Shown here: piece by piece, positions 36,237 through 44,527 of the stretch
Layout of the letters: each line of letters begins with the position of its first letter
Numbering within the stretch: the stretch's first letter is position 1
Origin: Shewanella indica
Lineage (GTDB): Bacteria; Pseudomonadota; Gammaproteobacteria; Enterobacterales; Shewanellaceae
Reading direction: 5' to 3'
DNA: 64,000 bases
Assembly (NCBI RefSeq): GCF_002836975.1
Contig: NZ_NIJK01000029.1
Location: 62,001-126,000, forward strand
Translations under genes and position numbers: made by a program
Notes under the pieces: model-generated
Seen by the model: the letters and a program-made list of their open reading frames with translations, nothing else
Told to the model about the DNA's origin: nothing
Database searches by the model: none

Positions 36237-36977
36237 GTGAAACGACTACTGCTACCCTTGGCTATGCTCACCCTGCCAACTCAGGCCGCCCCTTTGGTAA
36301 ACTGGCATGATTTCAGCGTAACCGGCCTCTATGGCGAAGACTTTAAACTGGCACCATCCGATCAACAGTTTACCCTGACCCTGGAATCTGCTGGAGACTG
36401 GCGTTATGGCGATTGGTTTTTGTTTCAGGACTTTACGCATTTTCATCACTCCCTTGGCAGTGAGCGAAGCAACTACGGCGAACTGACAACCCGCTTTAGT
36501 TCGGCGAAAATATTTGACGTAAAGTACGACAACAACATAGTCAACGACTTATCTTTGGCTCTGAGTCTTGAAGAAGGCAAAGGCGATGTAGAGAGCCTGC
36601 TTTATGGTTTGGGGGTCGACTTTAATCTGCCAACCGCAGACTATTTCAAGGTTAATTTTTATCGGCGTCAGGGGCTGAATAGTGACAATATCAGTGATGG
36701 TTGGCAACTCTCACCCAGTTTCAAATTCAGCTGGCCGTTGGGTGATAGCCAGATAGTGTTTGATGGCTATATTGACTGGGTAGTTTCTTACGATGAAGCC
36801 ATTAAGGAGGAAACATTCCATTTCAATCCCCAATTAAAATATGACTTGGGAGCCTATCTAATGGGGAAAAAGAATAAACTCATGATAGGAGTAGAATACT
36901 CTCTGTGGCTCAACAAGTATGGTGTTAAAGGCGAAGACCAAAACAACTTTTCCTTTATCGTTAAATATCACATGTAA
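36237..36977 (+). CDS. Tsx/OmpK-like outer-membrane channel protein
   Basis: 246 residues, GTG start at 36237 after TAGGAGAG. Signal peptide of about 17-19 residues (KRLLLPLAMLTLPTQAAP). The mature part is a beta-barrel with aromatic alternation: FSVTGLYGEDF, GDWFLFQDFTH, YGELTTRFS, NISDGWQLSPSFKFSWP, FDGYIDWVVSY, and a C-terminal FSFIVKYHM. The pattern fits the nucleoside-specific channel family (Tsx, Vibrio OmpK, DUF5020). Operon with the DUF2165 gene and followed by a terminator. Confidence 0.82.
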   Translation: MKRLLLPLAMLTLPTQAAPLVNWHDFSVTGLYGEDFKLAPSDQQFTLTLESAGDWRYGDWFLFQDFTHFHHSLGSERSNYGELTTRFSSAKIFDVKYDNNIVNDLSLALSLEEGKGDVESLLYGLGVDFNLPTADYFKVNFYRRQGLNSDNISDGWQLSPSFKFSWPLGDSQIVFDGYIDWVVSYDEAIKEETFHFNPQLKYDLGAYLMGKKNKLMIGVEYSLWLNKYGVKGEDQNNFSFIVKYHM

Positions 36978-37002
36978 GACGTAACAGTCATCACCGCCAA
37001 GA

Positions 37003-37068
37003 AGGCCGAGATGGTATATTTCAGTCACCTAAATATCGACTTTTATATACCATTATCGGCCTCTTTTT
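37003..37068 (+). terminator. Terminator after the Tsx-like gene
   Basis: Left arm AGGCCGA-G-ATGGTATAT, right arm ATATACCAT-TA-TCGGCCT, then CTTTTT. A 16-bp stem with a small bulge, 25 bases after the stop codon. Confidence 0.82.
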
Positions 37069-37096
37069 CCGGTGCAACCCATTACGAATAATTTAA

Positions 37097-37154
37097 AGAA
37101 GGTGCGAACAAGTCCCATGCGTGCTCTGCGTCGACTTACAGGTCTGAATGCAAG
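37097..37154. repeat. Truncated copy of the IS5-type miniature element end
   Basis: AGAAGGTGCGAACAAGTCCC and the following bases up to 37154 match the reverse complement of the right end of the 24.2 kb element at about 53 of 58 positions. TTAA precedes it. The other end is missing. Confidence 0.8.
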
Positions 37155-37217
37155 CCCTCAAACCCAATCGACCGCCACTAGAGTCAAGCCGAATAAGATG
37201 GACTTGATAGCCTGGGC

Positions 37218-38027
37218 TCACCAGGGGACAGTGAAATAGAGCCGATATAAAGTATCTTCATCCCAGGGCAGAATAGGTTGATACTCTACACTCTCCTTGG
37301 GCCATTTATCGTAATGGTCCAAGTTGTAGCGGGTATGTTCCATAGATAAGGTTAACTCAGATGCCTTGAACAACTTCGGGGTATTCACAGTCAGGCCCAC
37401 CTTGTAAACCGTCTCCAGAGTTTCATTGCCATCGGCCCAATACGCTAGATGGCCCTCAAGCTTCCAACTCGGGGCCAATAACCAAAATCCCCCCAGTGCA
37501 GTAGTCCAGGCCGTAGCATCATTGCCAAACTCGCCACGTTGATAACCGCGGGACTTGGGCACATCATCGTCAATCTCAAGATAGTAGTACCCCATTCCCA
37601 CCTCGGCAGTCATGCCAACGGCCTGCCGATGGTAATCCAGTAACAACGAAGGATAGAGCTTAATCTGTTTTTCTACCGAACTGACGGTATTACGCTTTCC
37701 CCGCAGCGACAGTTGCCAATCCAGGGTTAAGTTATCCGTCAGAGTTAGCCACTGGCCCCGGGCAAAGTAGCCGGACTGAAACCAGATAGGAATATGATCG
37801 GGATCCAGCTTGTCTTTATCGTTATCGAGATAGATGTTCAGGTTGCCATGAAGGGCGATCTCTGACTCGGTGAGATAATCCAGGCTCACTGCCACATGGG
37901 CCCCCAGGGTGTCTGAACTTTCCACCTGAAAATCATGAAGCCCAAAAGCCAGCTTCCACTCAGGCTCAGCAGCAATGCACTGATAACTGCCCAGCAATGC
38001 CAGGATACTCGCTAAAAGATATTTCAT
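37218..38027 (-). CDS. Predicted outer-membrane beta-barrel protein, unknown
   Basis: 269 residues. Signal peptide about 1-19 (KYLLASILALLGSYQCIA, then AEPEW). The rest alternates polar and aromatic residues with many short strands (GYFARGQWLTLTDNLTLDWQLSLRG, GMTAEVGMGYYYLEID) and ends in LYRLYFTVPW, an aromatic-terminated barrel end. Family not recognised. Transcribed toward the Tsx-like gene, single gene. Confidence 0.75.
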   Translation of the reverse strand: MKYLLASILALLGSYQCIAAEPEWKLAFGLHDFQVESSDTLGAHVAVSLDYLTESEIALHGNLNIYLDNDKDKLDPDHIPIWFQSGYFARGQWLTLTDNLTLDWQLSLRGKRNTVSSVEKQIKLYPSLLLDYHRQAVGMTAEVGMGYYYLEIDDDVPKSRGYQRGEFGNDATAWTTALGGFWLLAPSWKLEGHLAYWADGNETLETVYKVGLTVNTPKLFKASELTLSMEHTRYNLDHYDKWPKESVEYQPILPWDEDTLYRLYFTVPW

Positions 38028-38372
38028 ATTCCCTCTGCAATCGTTCGGGCCGGAGCACTCACGCGGCTGCGGCTTGGCAGTATTTCAACACATCCCCGTG
38101 CGCCTGGACGCACATTCAAAATTATAGCCATCTCCCTCGGTTAATTTGAGCAATGGGCCGCTACTACAGAATATTTGTATGCTTCAACAAGCCATTTTTT
38201 GATAAGACAACTCACCGCCCCAATCTGGCAGCCGCTCCTGCGCTCGGCCGATGCCGACACTCCTCGGTTAACAAATTCGAGTTACCAAAGGCGCTGCAAC
38301 TTGCTCCTTCCCCAGCCGGGGAGTACCCTCTTTCGCAGCCAACCGTTTAAGCAGTATCGGGAATTGACCGCC
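38028..38372. other. Intergenic region between divergent genes
   Basis: 345 bases that should carry promoters for the barrel protein and the phosphatase. In-frame codons extend upstream of the phosphatase start to 38175, but have no homology look. No repeat or operator stands out. Confidence 0.35.
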
Positions 38373-38981
38373 ATGCCAAAGGAAATATTTATACTACGCC
38401 ACGGCCAAACTGAATTTAATGCCGCCGGTAAGCTGCAGGGACACTGTAACTCGCCGCTGACCGAACTCGGCAGGGCACAGGCCAAGGCCTATGGTGTTAC
38501 CTTGCAACAACAGCTGCGGCAATCGGCAGGCAATCCTGAACAAGAATTTCAGCTGGTTTCCAGCCCGCTGGGAAGGGCTATGGAAACGGCGACTCTGGTG
38601 GCAGAGGTGCTTTGCCGGGATCCCGGCGCCATTATTGCCGAGCCCAGGGTGATTGAATGCGGTTTAGGTGAATGGGAGCAGACCCGGGTCGCCGATATCC
38701 ACGCCGCCAGACCCGAGCTTGCCGGGCGCAATGACTGGTATCTGCAGGGCCCGGGCGCAGAAACACTACTCCAGGTGCAACAGCGGCTGGCACATTGGCT
38801 GACCGATCCGGCAACCCCGGAGCGGGTGATCCTTGTGTCGCACGGCCTGACAGGGATTATCCTGCGCGCCCTGTTGCTGGGCCTGGATGACAAGGCACTT
38901 TGGCGTCAGGACAAGCCTCAGGATGCTCTCTATCACTTTCACAGTGAGGCTCAGGAGAGGCTCAAACGCATCTGTTGCTGA
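38373..38981 (+). CDS. Histidine phosphatase (phosphoglycerate mutase-like)
   Basis: 202 residues. Catalytic RHGQTEFN at 9-16 with the phospho-accepting histidine, ssPLGRAMETA with the arginine pocket near 68, the acidic GLGEWEQT, and the second histidine in LVSHGLTGIILRALL near 150. These define the histidine phosphatase superfamily, cobalamin-phosphatase/GpmB-like branch; substrate not predictable. Start at ATG 38373. The 3' end overlaps the convergent small gene by 31 bases. Confidence 0.88.
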   Translation: MPKEIFILRHGQTEFNAAGKLQGHCNSPLTELGRAQAKAYGVTLQQQLRQSAGNPEQEFQLVSSPLGRAMETATLVAEVLCRDPGAIIAEPRVIECGLGEWEQTRVADIHAARPELAGRNDWYLQGPGAETLLQVQQRLAHWLTDPATPERVILVSHGLTGIILRALLLGLDDKALWRQDKPQDALYHFHSEAQERLKRICC

Positions 38982-39235
38982 CTCGCCAACCAGTCGAAGT
39001 GGGCCAGCAAGGCCTGCAAATAGCGCTGCTCTTCCGCCGGGAGTTGTCCCTCGGCCGCGGCTATCTGTTGTAAGTCGCTCAGCAGTTGCCTTACCAAAGG
39101 TTCGGTGCAGTAGCCCTTCCACAGTCTCAGGGCGGCTTTTTTCGGCGAATGGCAGTAGCGCCGCAGCTGAATATTGACAAACCAGTCGGCCCGCTCCCGG
39201 GCGCTGGGCATCAGCGTCATCACATACCAGTTCAT
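38951..39235 (-). CDS. Small basic protein in diguanylate cyclase operon, unknown
   Basis: 94 residues, soluble, helical. Starts MNWYVMTLMPSARERADWF; contains CHSPKKAALRLWKGYCTEPLV and a glutamine-rich C-terminal helix. No family recognised. Starts 10 bases after the cyclase gene stop with CGCCTGAGGAGGAGAGG as ribosome site, so it is coupled to it. Longer upstream codons overlap the cyclase. It may be a partner or target of the cyclase, which is inference. Confidence 0.7.
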   Translation of the reverse strand: MNWYVMTLMPSARERADWFVNIQLRRYCHSPKKAALRLWKGYCTEPLVRQLLSDLQQIAAAEGQLPAEEQRYLQALLAHFDWLASQQQMRLSLS

Positions 39236-39245
39236 CCTCTCCTCC

Positions 39246-40178
39246 TCAGGCGGATAACTTGATCCTGTCGCGGCCATCGCTCTTGGCCCGGTACAGGGCT
39301 GTGTCCGCCGCGCTGAGCATGGCCTCGGCCGTGCGGTACTGGCCATTGATCTCAGTGGCAATCCCCTGGCTGACACTGACACAAACCTCACGGCTCAGCC
39401 CCAATTTGACAAAGTCCAGACTACGAATGGCCTCGGCTATCTGCTCGGCCACCACCCAGGCCATGGCGCTGTTGAATCCGGGCAACACCAGGGCAAACTC
39501 CTCACCGCCAAAACGTGCCGCCAGACACTGGGGCGATGGCAACGCCGCGGCTATGGTCTTGGCCATCAATTTCAGGCATTCGTCCCCCATCAGGTGACCA
39601 TGCTGATCGTTGAACTGTTTGAAATGGTCGGCATCTATGATCAAGGTGCTGATGGGCTTGTGCTTATCGATGCACTGCTGCCACTGGCGTTCCAGTGTCT
39701 CGGTAAAGGTGCGGCGATTGGCCAGTCCGGTCAAATAATCGGTCGCCGCCAGGGTGGACAGGCGTTTAATTTCATCCCTGTGGCCGCTGAGATCATGCAA
39801 ACCAATCACAAACAGTGGCAGCAAGCCCTGAATAAAGGAAAGCGACAGATTCACCGGCAGCTCCACCCCATCGACACGTCGGAGCAATACTTCCCAGGGG
39901 CCATGTTGCAGCGGTACCTGGCGGCCATATTGGCTGCTGAACATGCTGGCGTAGCGGCTACGATAAGGCGCCGCCAACCAGGTATGCCAGAATTCACCGG
40001 CAAAGGTTTCGCTCTGATCGCCCAGCAGCTCGGCCGCCGGAGAGTTCACCGCCAACACTTTGCCCTCACCATCGGCCAGCACCATAGGTTGCTGCATGCA
40101 CTCAATCAGGGTCGCCAAAGCCTCGCTGTCACACTCACACTGACTAAAACCAGCTTCATTGCTGTAGGGGCTTGCCAT
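39246..40178 (-). CDS. PAS-GGDEF diguanylate cyclase
   Basis: 310-residue soluble enzyme making cyclic di-GMP. PAS domain at about 20-130 (MQQPMVLADGEGKVLAVNSPAAELLGD). GGDEF domain from about 145 with DYLTGLANRRTFTE, DADHFKQFNDQHGHLMGDECL, and active-site signature RFGGEEFALVLP, with YRAKSDGRD near the end. The RxxD inhibitory motif is not obvious. Start at ATG 40178 after GGGAGGGAGAAC; upstream codons are unlikely. First gene of a two-gene operon. Confidence 0.93.
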   Translation of the reverse strand: MASPYSNEAGFSQCECDSEALATLIECMQQPMVLADGEGKVLAVNSPAAELLGDQSETFAGEFWHTWLAAPYRSRYASMFSSQYGRQVPLQHGPWEVLLRRVDGVELPVNLSLSFIQGLLPLFVIGLHDLSGHRDEIKRLSTLAATDYLTGLANRRTFTETLERQWQQCIDKHKPISTLIIDADHFKQFNDQHGHLMGDECLKLMAKTIAAALPSPQCLAARFGGEEFALVLPGFNSAMAWVVAEQIAEAIRSLDFVKLGLSREVCVSVSQGIATEINGQYRTAEAMLSAADTALYRAKSDGRDRIKLSA

Positions 40179-40527
40179 GCTGTTCTCCCTCCCGACCTGC
40201 GGGTTGTTCAATTTCGACAGGGATAACTCTAGCGCGTACGTACAAGGCAAACCTTCTGATAAGCTTACGATGTAATTTATTGAAAAATATCGTTAATAAT
40301 TCCAACCTTCTGTAGACAGGAAAGGCGTCCAACCACAGAAATACGGCAATGATTGGCAACCAAAGGAGCTTTTCGGGCGGGAAAGAATCCCCCGTTCGGC
40401 ACGATTCGGGGAAAATAGTTACTTTATATCCTTAGTGACAGCTTTAAGATTAGAGCCCCCACATTTAAACAAAAACAAGCAGAATATCTCACTTCTACAA
40501 CTTGTTTAGTCAGGCTTATTTACGACT
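40179..40527. other. Intergenic region upstream of the diguanylate cyclase
   Basis: 349 bases between the secreted-peptide gene and the cyclase start, both on the minus strand. Likely holds the cyclase promoter and the end of the upstream transcript. I see no clear terminator or repeat. Confidence 0.35.
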
Positions 40528-40674
40528 TCAGGATCCGGGCTCGGCCAGCAAGAGTTGCAACTCGGCGTCACTCTTTACCGGTGCCATCGCCAGATCGATC
40601 TCGGCCTGAGTAGCGGCACTCAGTGCCAGGGGAAAGCTTGCCAGCAGCGCGCTGGCCATCAAAGCAATACGCAT
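40528..40674 (-). CDS. 48-residue predicted secreted peptide
   Basis: Starts MRIALMASALLASFPLALSA with a typical signal peptide (n-region Arg2, hydrophobic core, cleavage after ALSA), then a 28-residue mature part ATQAEIDLAMAPVKSDAEL ending LAEPGS. A GGAG ribosome site six bases before the ATG supports translation. It is 129 bases downstream of the DP-EP gene on the same strand, so it may be the last gene of the nSTAND regulator operon. No homologue is known to me. Confidence 0.6.
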   Translation of the reverse strand: MRIALMASALLASFPLALSAATQAEIDLAMAPVKSDAELQLLLAEPGS

Positions 40675-40803
40675 AACGACTCCATATTAATTCGCTCCAC
40701 ATGCCTTATGTGGAGATAACAAACTTATTGGGTGGCTCCAGGACAGAAGCCACCCAGATTAATGCAATCAAGCCAGATTTAAGTACTCGGCCATAAAACT
40801 AAC

Positions 40804-41157
40804 TCAGTTATTGCCGGTATTCACGACTTGAGGATCCTGGCTGGAAACCAGCAGAGTGTTGCTGCTGTTACTGAGGATCAGCCTAAAGCCTGTCTTACCC
40901 ACCACTGAGTTGGTATCCATCAGTATCAACATATCCGGGGCCTCGGTCTTGACCGCATCGATAATGCCGTCGAAGGGGGTATCGAAAGAAGCGCCGACAA
41001 AGGCCAGATCCATATCTGTCTTGTCCTGCAGCTTATAGATAATATGAGTGTTGGGCTTATCCACTAACACGGGACCTTCCGGCTCATAGGCAAACTGAGG
41101 TACGCGGTTGTCATCCAGCGTAATAGTGACAATGATATTTTTTACGGGTACAGACAT
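40804..41157 (-). CDS. DP-EP family protein
   Basis: 117 residues, all-beta, resembling the DP-EP family (DUF1888) found in Shewanella and other marine bacteria; function unknown. The sequence opens MSVPVKNIIVTITLDDNRVPQF and contains FAYEPEGPV, FVGASFDTPFDG, and ends NTLLVSSQDPQVVNTGNN, the EP and DP motifs. No signal peptide. Starts 20 bases after the large regulator gene and is expressed with it. The small size and strand-rich fold suggest a binding rather than catalytic role. Confidence 0.8.
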   Translation of the reverse strand: MSVPVKNIIVTITLDDNRVPQFAYEPEGPVLVDKPNTHIIYKLQDKTDMDLAFVGASFDTPFDGIIDAVKTEAPDMLILMDTNSVVGKTGFRLILSNSSNTLLVSSQDPQVVNTGNN

Positions 41158-41177
41158 AGCTTCATCCTTGTTTCAGG

Positions 41178-44100
41178 TTAGTTTTTGAGGGGGTATTTAA
41201 ATTGACGAAAACGATAACCAAGCGGCTCAAATTTAGCCTTCATTTTCAATAGTTCTTGTTGGTCATCAATGCAATCCAAAGCCATAGCATAAGGCGCGAG
41301 TATACGGGCATCACGATTCACTGTGACCCATGGTTGCAGCATTTGGCTGACTTTCTGGCAGTGAGTATAGGCAAAGCTTAAATCGCTATTTAACATGGAC
41401 ACACTATAGGCGGTTACAAGCCCTGTCTCGGCCAAGGCTCCCATATCCACAGTGCCCAAAACCGTCTTCTGCCCTAATGCTGTAAAAAACGCTTCTGCCA
41501 ACAAAGCAAGTTTCTGCGCTTGCTGATAATCATCTTGTTCGAGCCGCGCCTTGGCAGCGACCAACCAAAAACGAGCCTCCAATTTAAGCTGCTTAGTCGA
41601 GGTTTTGCTTGACGGCTTACTGGCCAGATGCCCACTCAAAGTATTTAGCATGGCCGTTTTTTCTGTTGATGCCGGTAGTAAGCTAACCAGTAACACCTCA
41701 ACAAAAGATTGCTGCATTCGCCAGCGCTCATTTTCCGGATCGGCCTCAAGCGCGGCAGCAATAGCCCGACTGGCTTCCATTGCGCTCTCTCTGGCCAATT
41801 CGGTTTGCTGCACCGCACTGTACAACTGAGCCAAGATCTCCAGGTTCCCGGATAATCTATATAGTTGATAGGGTTCTCCCTGAGCATGCCGCTTTAACTC
41901 TTCGGCTATCTGTCTATGAATGGCGATGGCTGCTTGAATATCCCCATCTGCGCTGGCAGCACTGGCGAGCCAGGAGCGGGTATCGGCGACATCGGCCAAG
42001 AGCTGGGGATCATCTGGCGACTCGGACAATGCAATCAGCTTGAGCCGCAGCGACTCTTCAAAGCCCTGGCGCGCCTTGCTGAAGTCCTGCAGCTCCATCG
42101 ATAAGGACCCCAGAGAGTTATGGGCGTAGGAGAGTTCCATTAACGCTTCGCTGTTGTCCGGTGCCAGTCGGTACATGGCAAGACTGTGTTGCAGATAAGC
42201 CTCGAACCAGGGGCGGGTGCCCTGCCAATCGCTCTGGTCATACTTGAGTTGCCCGAGCCAGAAAGCATTGGCGCCAAGGGTCTTTAACAGCTCCAGCTGA
42301 TCTGTACTGCCGGACAGCAGCGGCAAGAGTTTGTCTCTGGCGGCCAGCAGCGCCTTTTCCGCTTCATCCACCCGGCCACGGGAATAGGCCACCTCCCCCA
42401 TGGCTTCCAGTGTCTGACCATGGCGAAACAGCGCCACCTCACTCAGGCTGCTGTCGGCCTCGCGAAAATAATCCAGCGCCTTGTTGCTGACACCATCGAG
42501 CAGATCCATCCGGCCTATGCTGCGCAGCTTGTCGGCAAAGTCACCCACCATAAAGCCCAGCAAGTCTTCTGCCGCCAGGCGCTTGGCCTGCGCCTGCTGC
42601 TCGGCTTCAACGCTGCGATAACTCATGAATACCGAGATCAGGGTCAAGAGACATAAAAGCATGAAGGTCGCGCCCTTGAGGCGCCGCTGGCGCTGTCCTC
42701 TGGCGCTGGAGGCGGCAACATAGCTTTCGCTGACAGGATCCAGCTCCAGCAGGGGATCGTTTTTCAGCGCCAGCGCTTCGGTCAGCGGCTTGCCCTGGGG
42801 CAGCAGAAAATCGCGGCTGCACTGCTGTTGCTGCCAGCGCCTGGCCTGATGGAACAGCCTGGCCTTGGCCGCCAGCCCTTCCCTGTGGCTATCTATCCAG
42901 TCTCTGGCCCTGGACCAGCGTCTGAGCAAGGCTTCATGAGCTATGCTGAAACCGGGTTCGCTGTCCTCCAGATGGGAGACAAACAGCCGACTGTCGACCA
43001 AGGCCTGAACCAAGGCGCGCTCGGCATCCGTGGCCAATTCGGAATATCTGGCACTGCGACTGGTGACCGACTGCTCATCTTCCCTGAGGGTCACCAGCAG
43101 CGACAGCACCCGCGGCAGGGCCGCCCTTTGCGAGCTCGACAAGGAGGCGATGGCATCTTCGGCGGCCTGGCCTATAGCCCCGGCCAGCCCACCCAGGCGG
43201 TGATAAACCGCCAGTTGCAACTGGTTGTCGTCACTGCGCTGCAGATACAGGGCCTGCAGCATATACTGCAACATGGGCAGGGTATCCGGGTTACTGGCGG
43301 CCTCACGGCACAGCAGCTCATCCAAGCCCAGTGCCGATTCAGGGTCAAATTCCCAACTCAAGCCTGCGGCTGCGGCCGGCAAGCGTATCATCTGCAACAG
43401 TTCCTGACGGCTGGGCGGCAAGAGATCGAAATGGGCGCCATTGCCCTTGCCCGCCATCAAGCTGGGGCTGGCAACCACCTGAGGGTAGAATTCATTGCGA
43501 CAGGCGCTGAGCAGCAATACGGCTCCGGAACGCGCCAGGGTGTCGAGCAGCGCCAGCCCCTGCTCACGGGCGGCGGCCGAGAAGCGCGGCGAAGACAGCA
43601 GCACTTCCAGACGGTCGACAAACAGGCCGAACCTGGGCTTCTCCCAACTTTGGGACGGCAGCGCCTGGCAGAGTTGGGCGCAGAGGCTGTCGATATCCTG
43701 TTCCAGTGCATGCGCCAGCGTTTCGGCGCTGTAGCCTGCCAATACCGGCGCATCGTCCAGCTCCCAGTCGAGCATGGCGGCGGCCAATTCCAGCAGCAGT
43801 TGATCTTCGGCGACATCGGCCAGATCCAGTATCGAATAGCAGGCCAGGCCTATGCCGTGAAAGCCCTGAGGCGAAGCCAGATTGGGCAAAATGCCTGCGT
43901 TGATCAGTGATGACTTACCGCTGCCGCTGGGGCCAAGCAGCAAGCAAAACCCGCGGCCATGTTTAATCTGCCTGGCTATGCGTTCCAGTAAGGCGTTGAT
44001 CTGTTCGCTGCGGCCGAAAAACACCCCGGCATAATCGGCGCTGAAGGGTTTTAACCCGGGAAATGGTGAGCCCTGGCTCCAGGCCAGCGACGGCAAACTG

Positions 44101-44432
44101 GCTTCGTGGCCGATGGGGAAACGAACATCGGCTACAACTCGATAGCCGCGTTTGCGGATAGTTTCGATGAAAGAAGGATCGCCGGCCTTGTCGTCCAGCG
44201 CCCGGCGCAGCTGATTGATGGTCTTGTGCAGCGGGTTATCGCCCATGTCGCTGCCGGGCCAACAGGCATCCAGCAGCTCATCGCTGCTGACAACCTCGCC
44301 GCTGCGACGACACAGATACAGCAGCACATCCATGGCTTTGGGTTCCAACTGCCGCAGGCGCTTTCCCAGCCGCAAACTATTGCTGCCGGGATCGACCTGC
44401 CAATTACCCAAAAAGAAGCTGCTGTCGCTCAT
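41178..44432 (-). CDS. Winged-helix / nSTAND1 NTPase / TPR membrane regulator
   Basis: 1084 residues. Residues 5-102 are an OmpR/CadC-type winged helix (LEPKAMDVLLYLCRRSGEVVSSDELL...RKRGYRVVADV). Then an nSTAND1 NTPase with FPGLKPFSADYAGVFFGRSEQI and Walker A LLGPSGSGKSS at 166-176. A transmembrane helix lies near 618-638 (ATFMLLCLLTLISVFMSYRSV), and tetratricopeptide-like helices fill 690-1070. CadC-like topology: DNA-binding and NTPase inside, TPR part across the membrane. Likely a ligand- or protein-sensing membrane transcription regulator. Downstream genes DP-EP and a secreted peptide are probable targets or partners. Confidence 0.9.
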   Translation of the reverse strand: MSDSSFFLGNWQVDPGSNSLRLGKRLRQLEPKAMDVLLYLCRRSGEVVSSDELLDACWPGSDMGDNPLHKTINQLRRALDDKAGDPSFIETIRKRGYRVVADVRFPIGHEASLPSLAWSQGSPFPGLKPFSADYAGVFFGRSEQINALLERIARQIKHGRGFCLLLGPSGSGKSSLINAGILPNLASPQGFHGIGLACYSILDLADVAEDQLLLELAAAMLDWELDDAPVLAGYSAETLAHALEQDIDSLCAQLCQALPSQSWEKPRFGLFVDRLEVLLSSPRFSAAAREQGLALLDTLARSGAVLLLSACRNEFYPQVVASPSLMAGKGNGAHFDLLPPSRQELLQMIRLPAAAAGLSWEFDPESALGLDELLCREAASNPDTLPMLQYMLQALYLQRSDDNQLQLAVYHRLGGLAGAIGQAAEDAIASLSSSQRAALPRVLSLLVTLREDEQSVTSRSARYSELATDAERALVQALVDSRLFVSHLEDSEPGFSIAHEALLRRWSRARDWIDSHREGLAAKARLFHQARRWQQQQCSRDFLLPQGKPLTEALALKNDPLLELDPVSESYVAASSARGQRQRRLKGATFMLLCLLTLISVFMSYRSVEAEQQAQAKRLAAEDLLGFMVGDFADKLRSIGRMDLLDGVSNKALDYFREADSSLSEVALFRHGQTLEAMGEVAYSRGRVDEAEKALLAARDKLLPLLSGSTDQLELLKTLGANAFWLGQLKYDQSDWQGTRPWFEAYLQHSLAMYRLAPDNSEALMELSYAHNSLGSLSMELQDFSKARQGFEESLRLKLIALSESPDDPQLLADVADTRSWLASAASADGDIQAAIAIHRQIAEELKRHAQGEPYQLYRLSGNLEILAQLYSAVQQTELARESAMEASRAIAAALEADPENERWRMQQSFVEVLLVSLLPASTEKTAMLNTLSGHLASKPSSKTSTKQLKLEARFWLVAAKARLEQDDYQQAQKLALLAEAFFTALGQKTVLGTVDMGALAETGLVTAYSVSMLNSDLSFAYTHCQKVSQMLQPWVTVNRDARILAPYAMALDCIDDQQELLKMKAKFEPLGYRFRQFKYPLKN

Positions 44433-44527
44433 GAAACCTACCGCGATAAGAGATTGACCGCATCTTACCCGGTATACAAAGTTAACACCATGATAACAGT
44501 GTTAAGTTTTACCTAATGAGCATTAAC

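Noticed and set aside
42828..43910. 360-codon plus-strand frame opposite the nSTAND regulator
   Set aside because: Glutamine/glycine-rich shadow of a high-GC gene with clear domains on the other strand.
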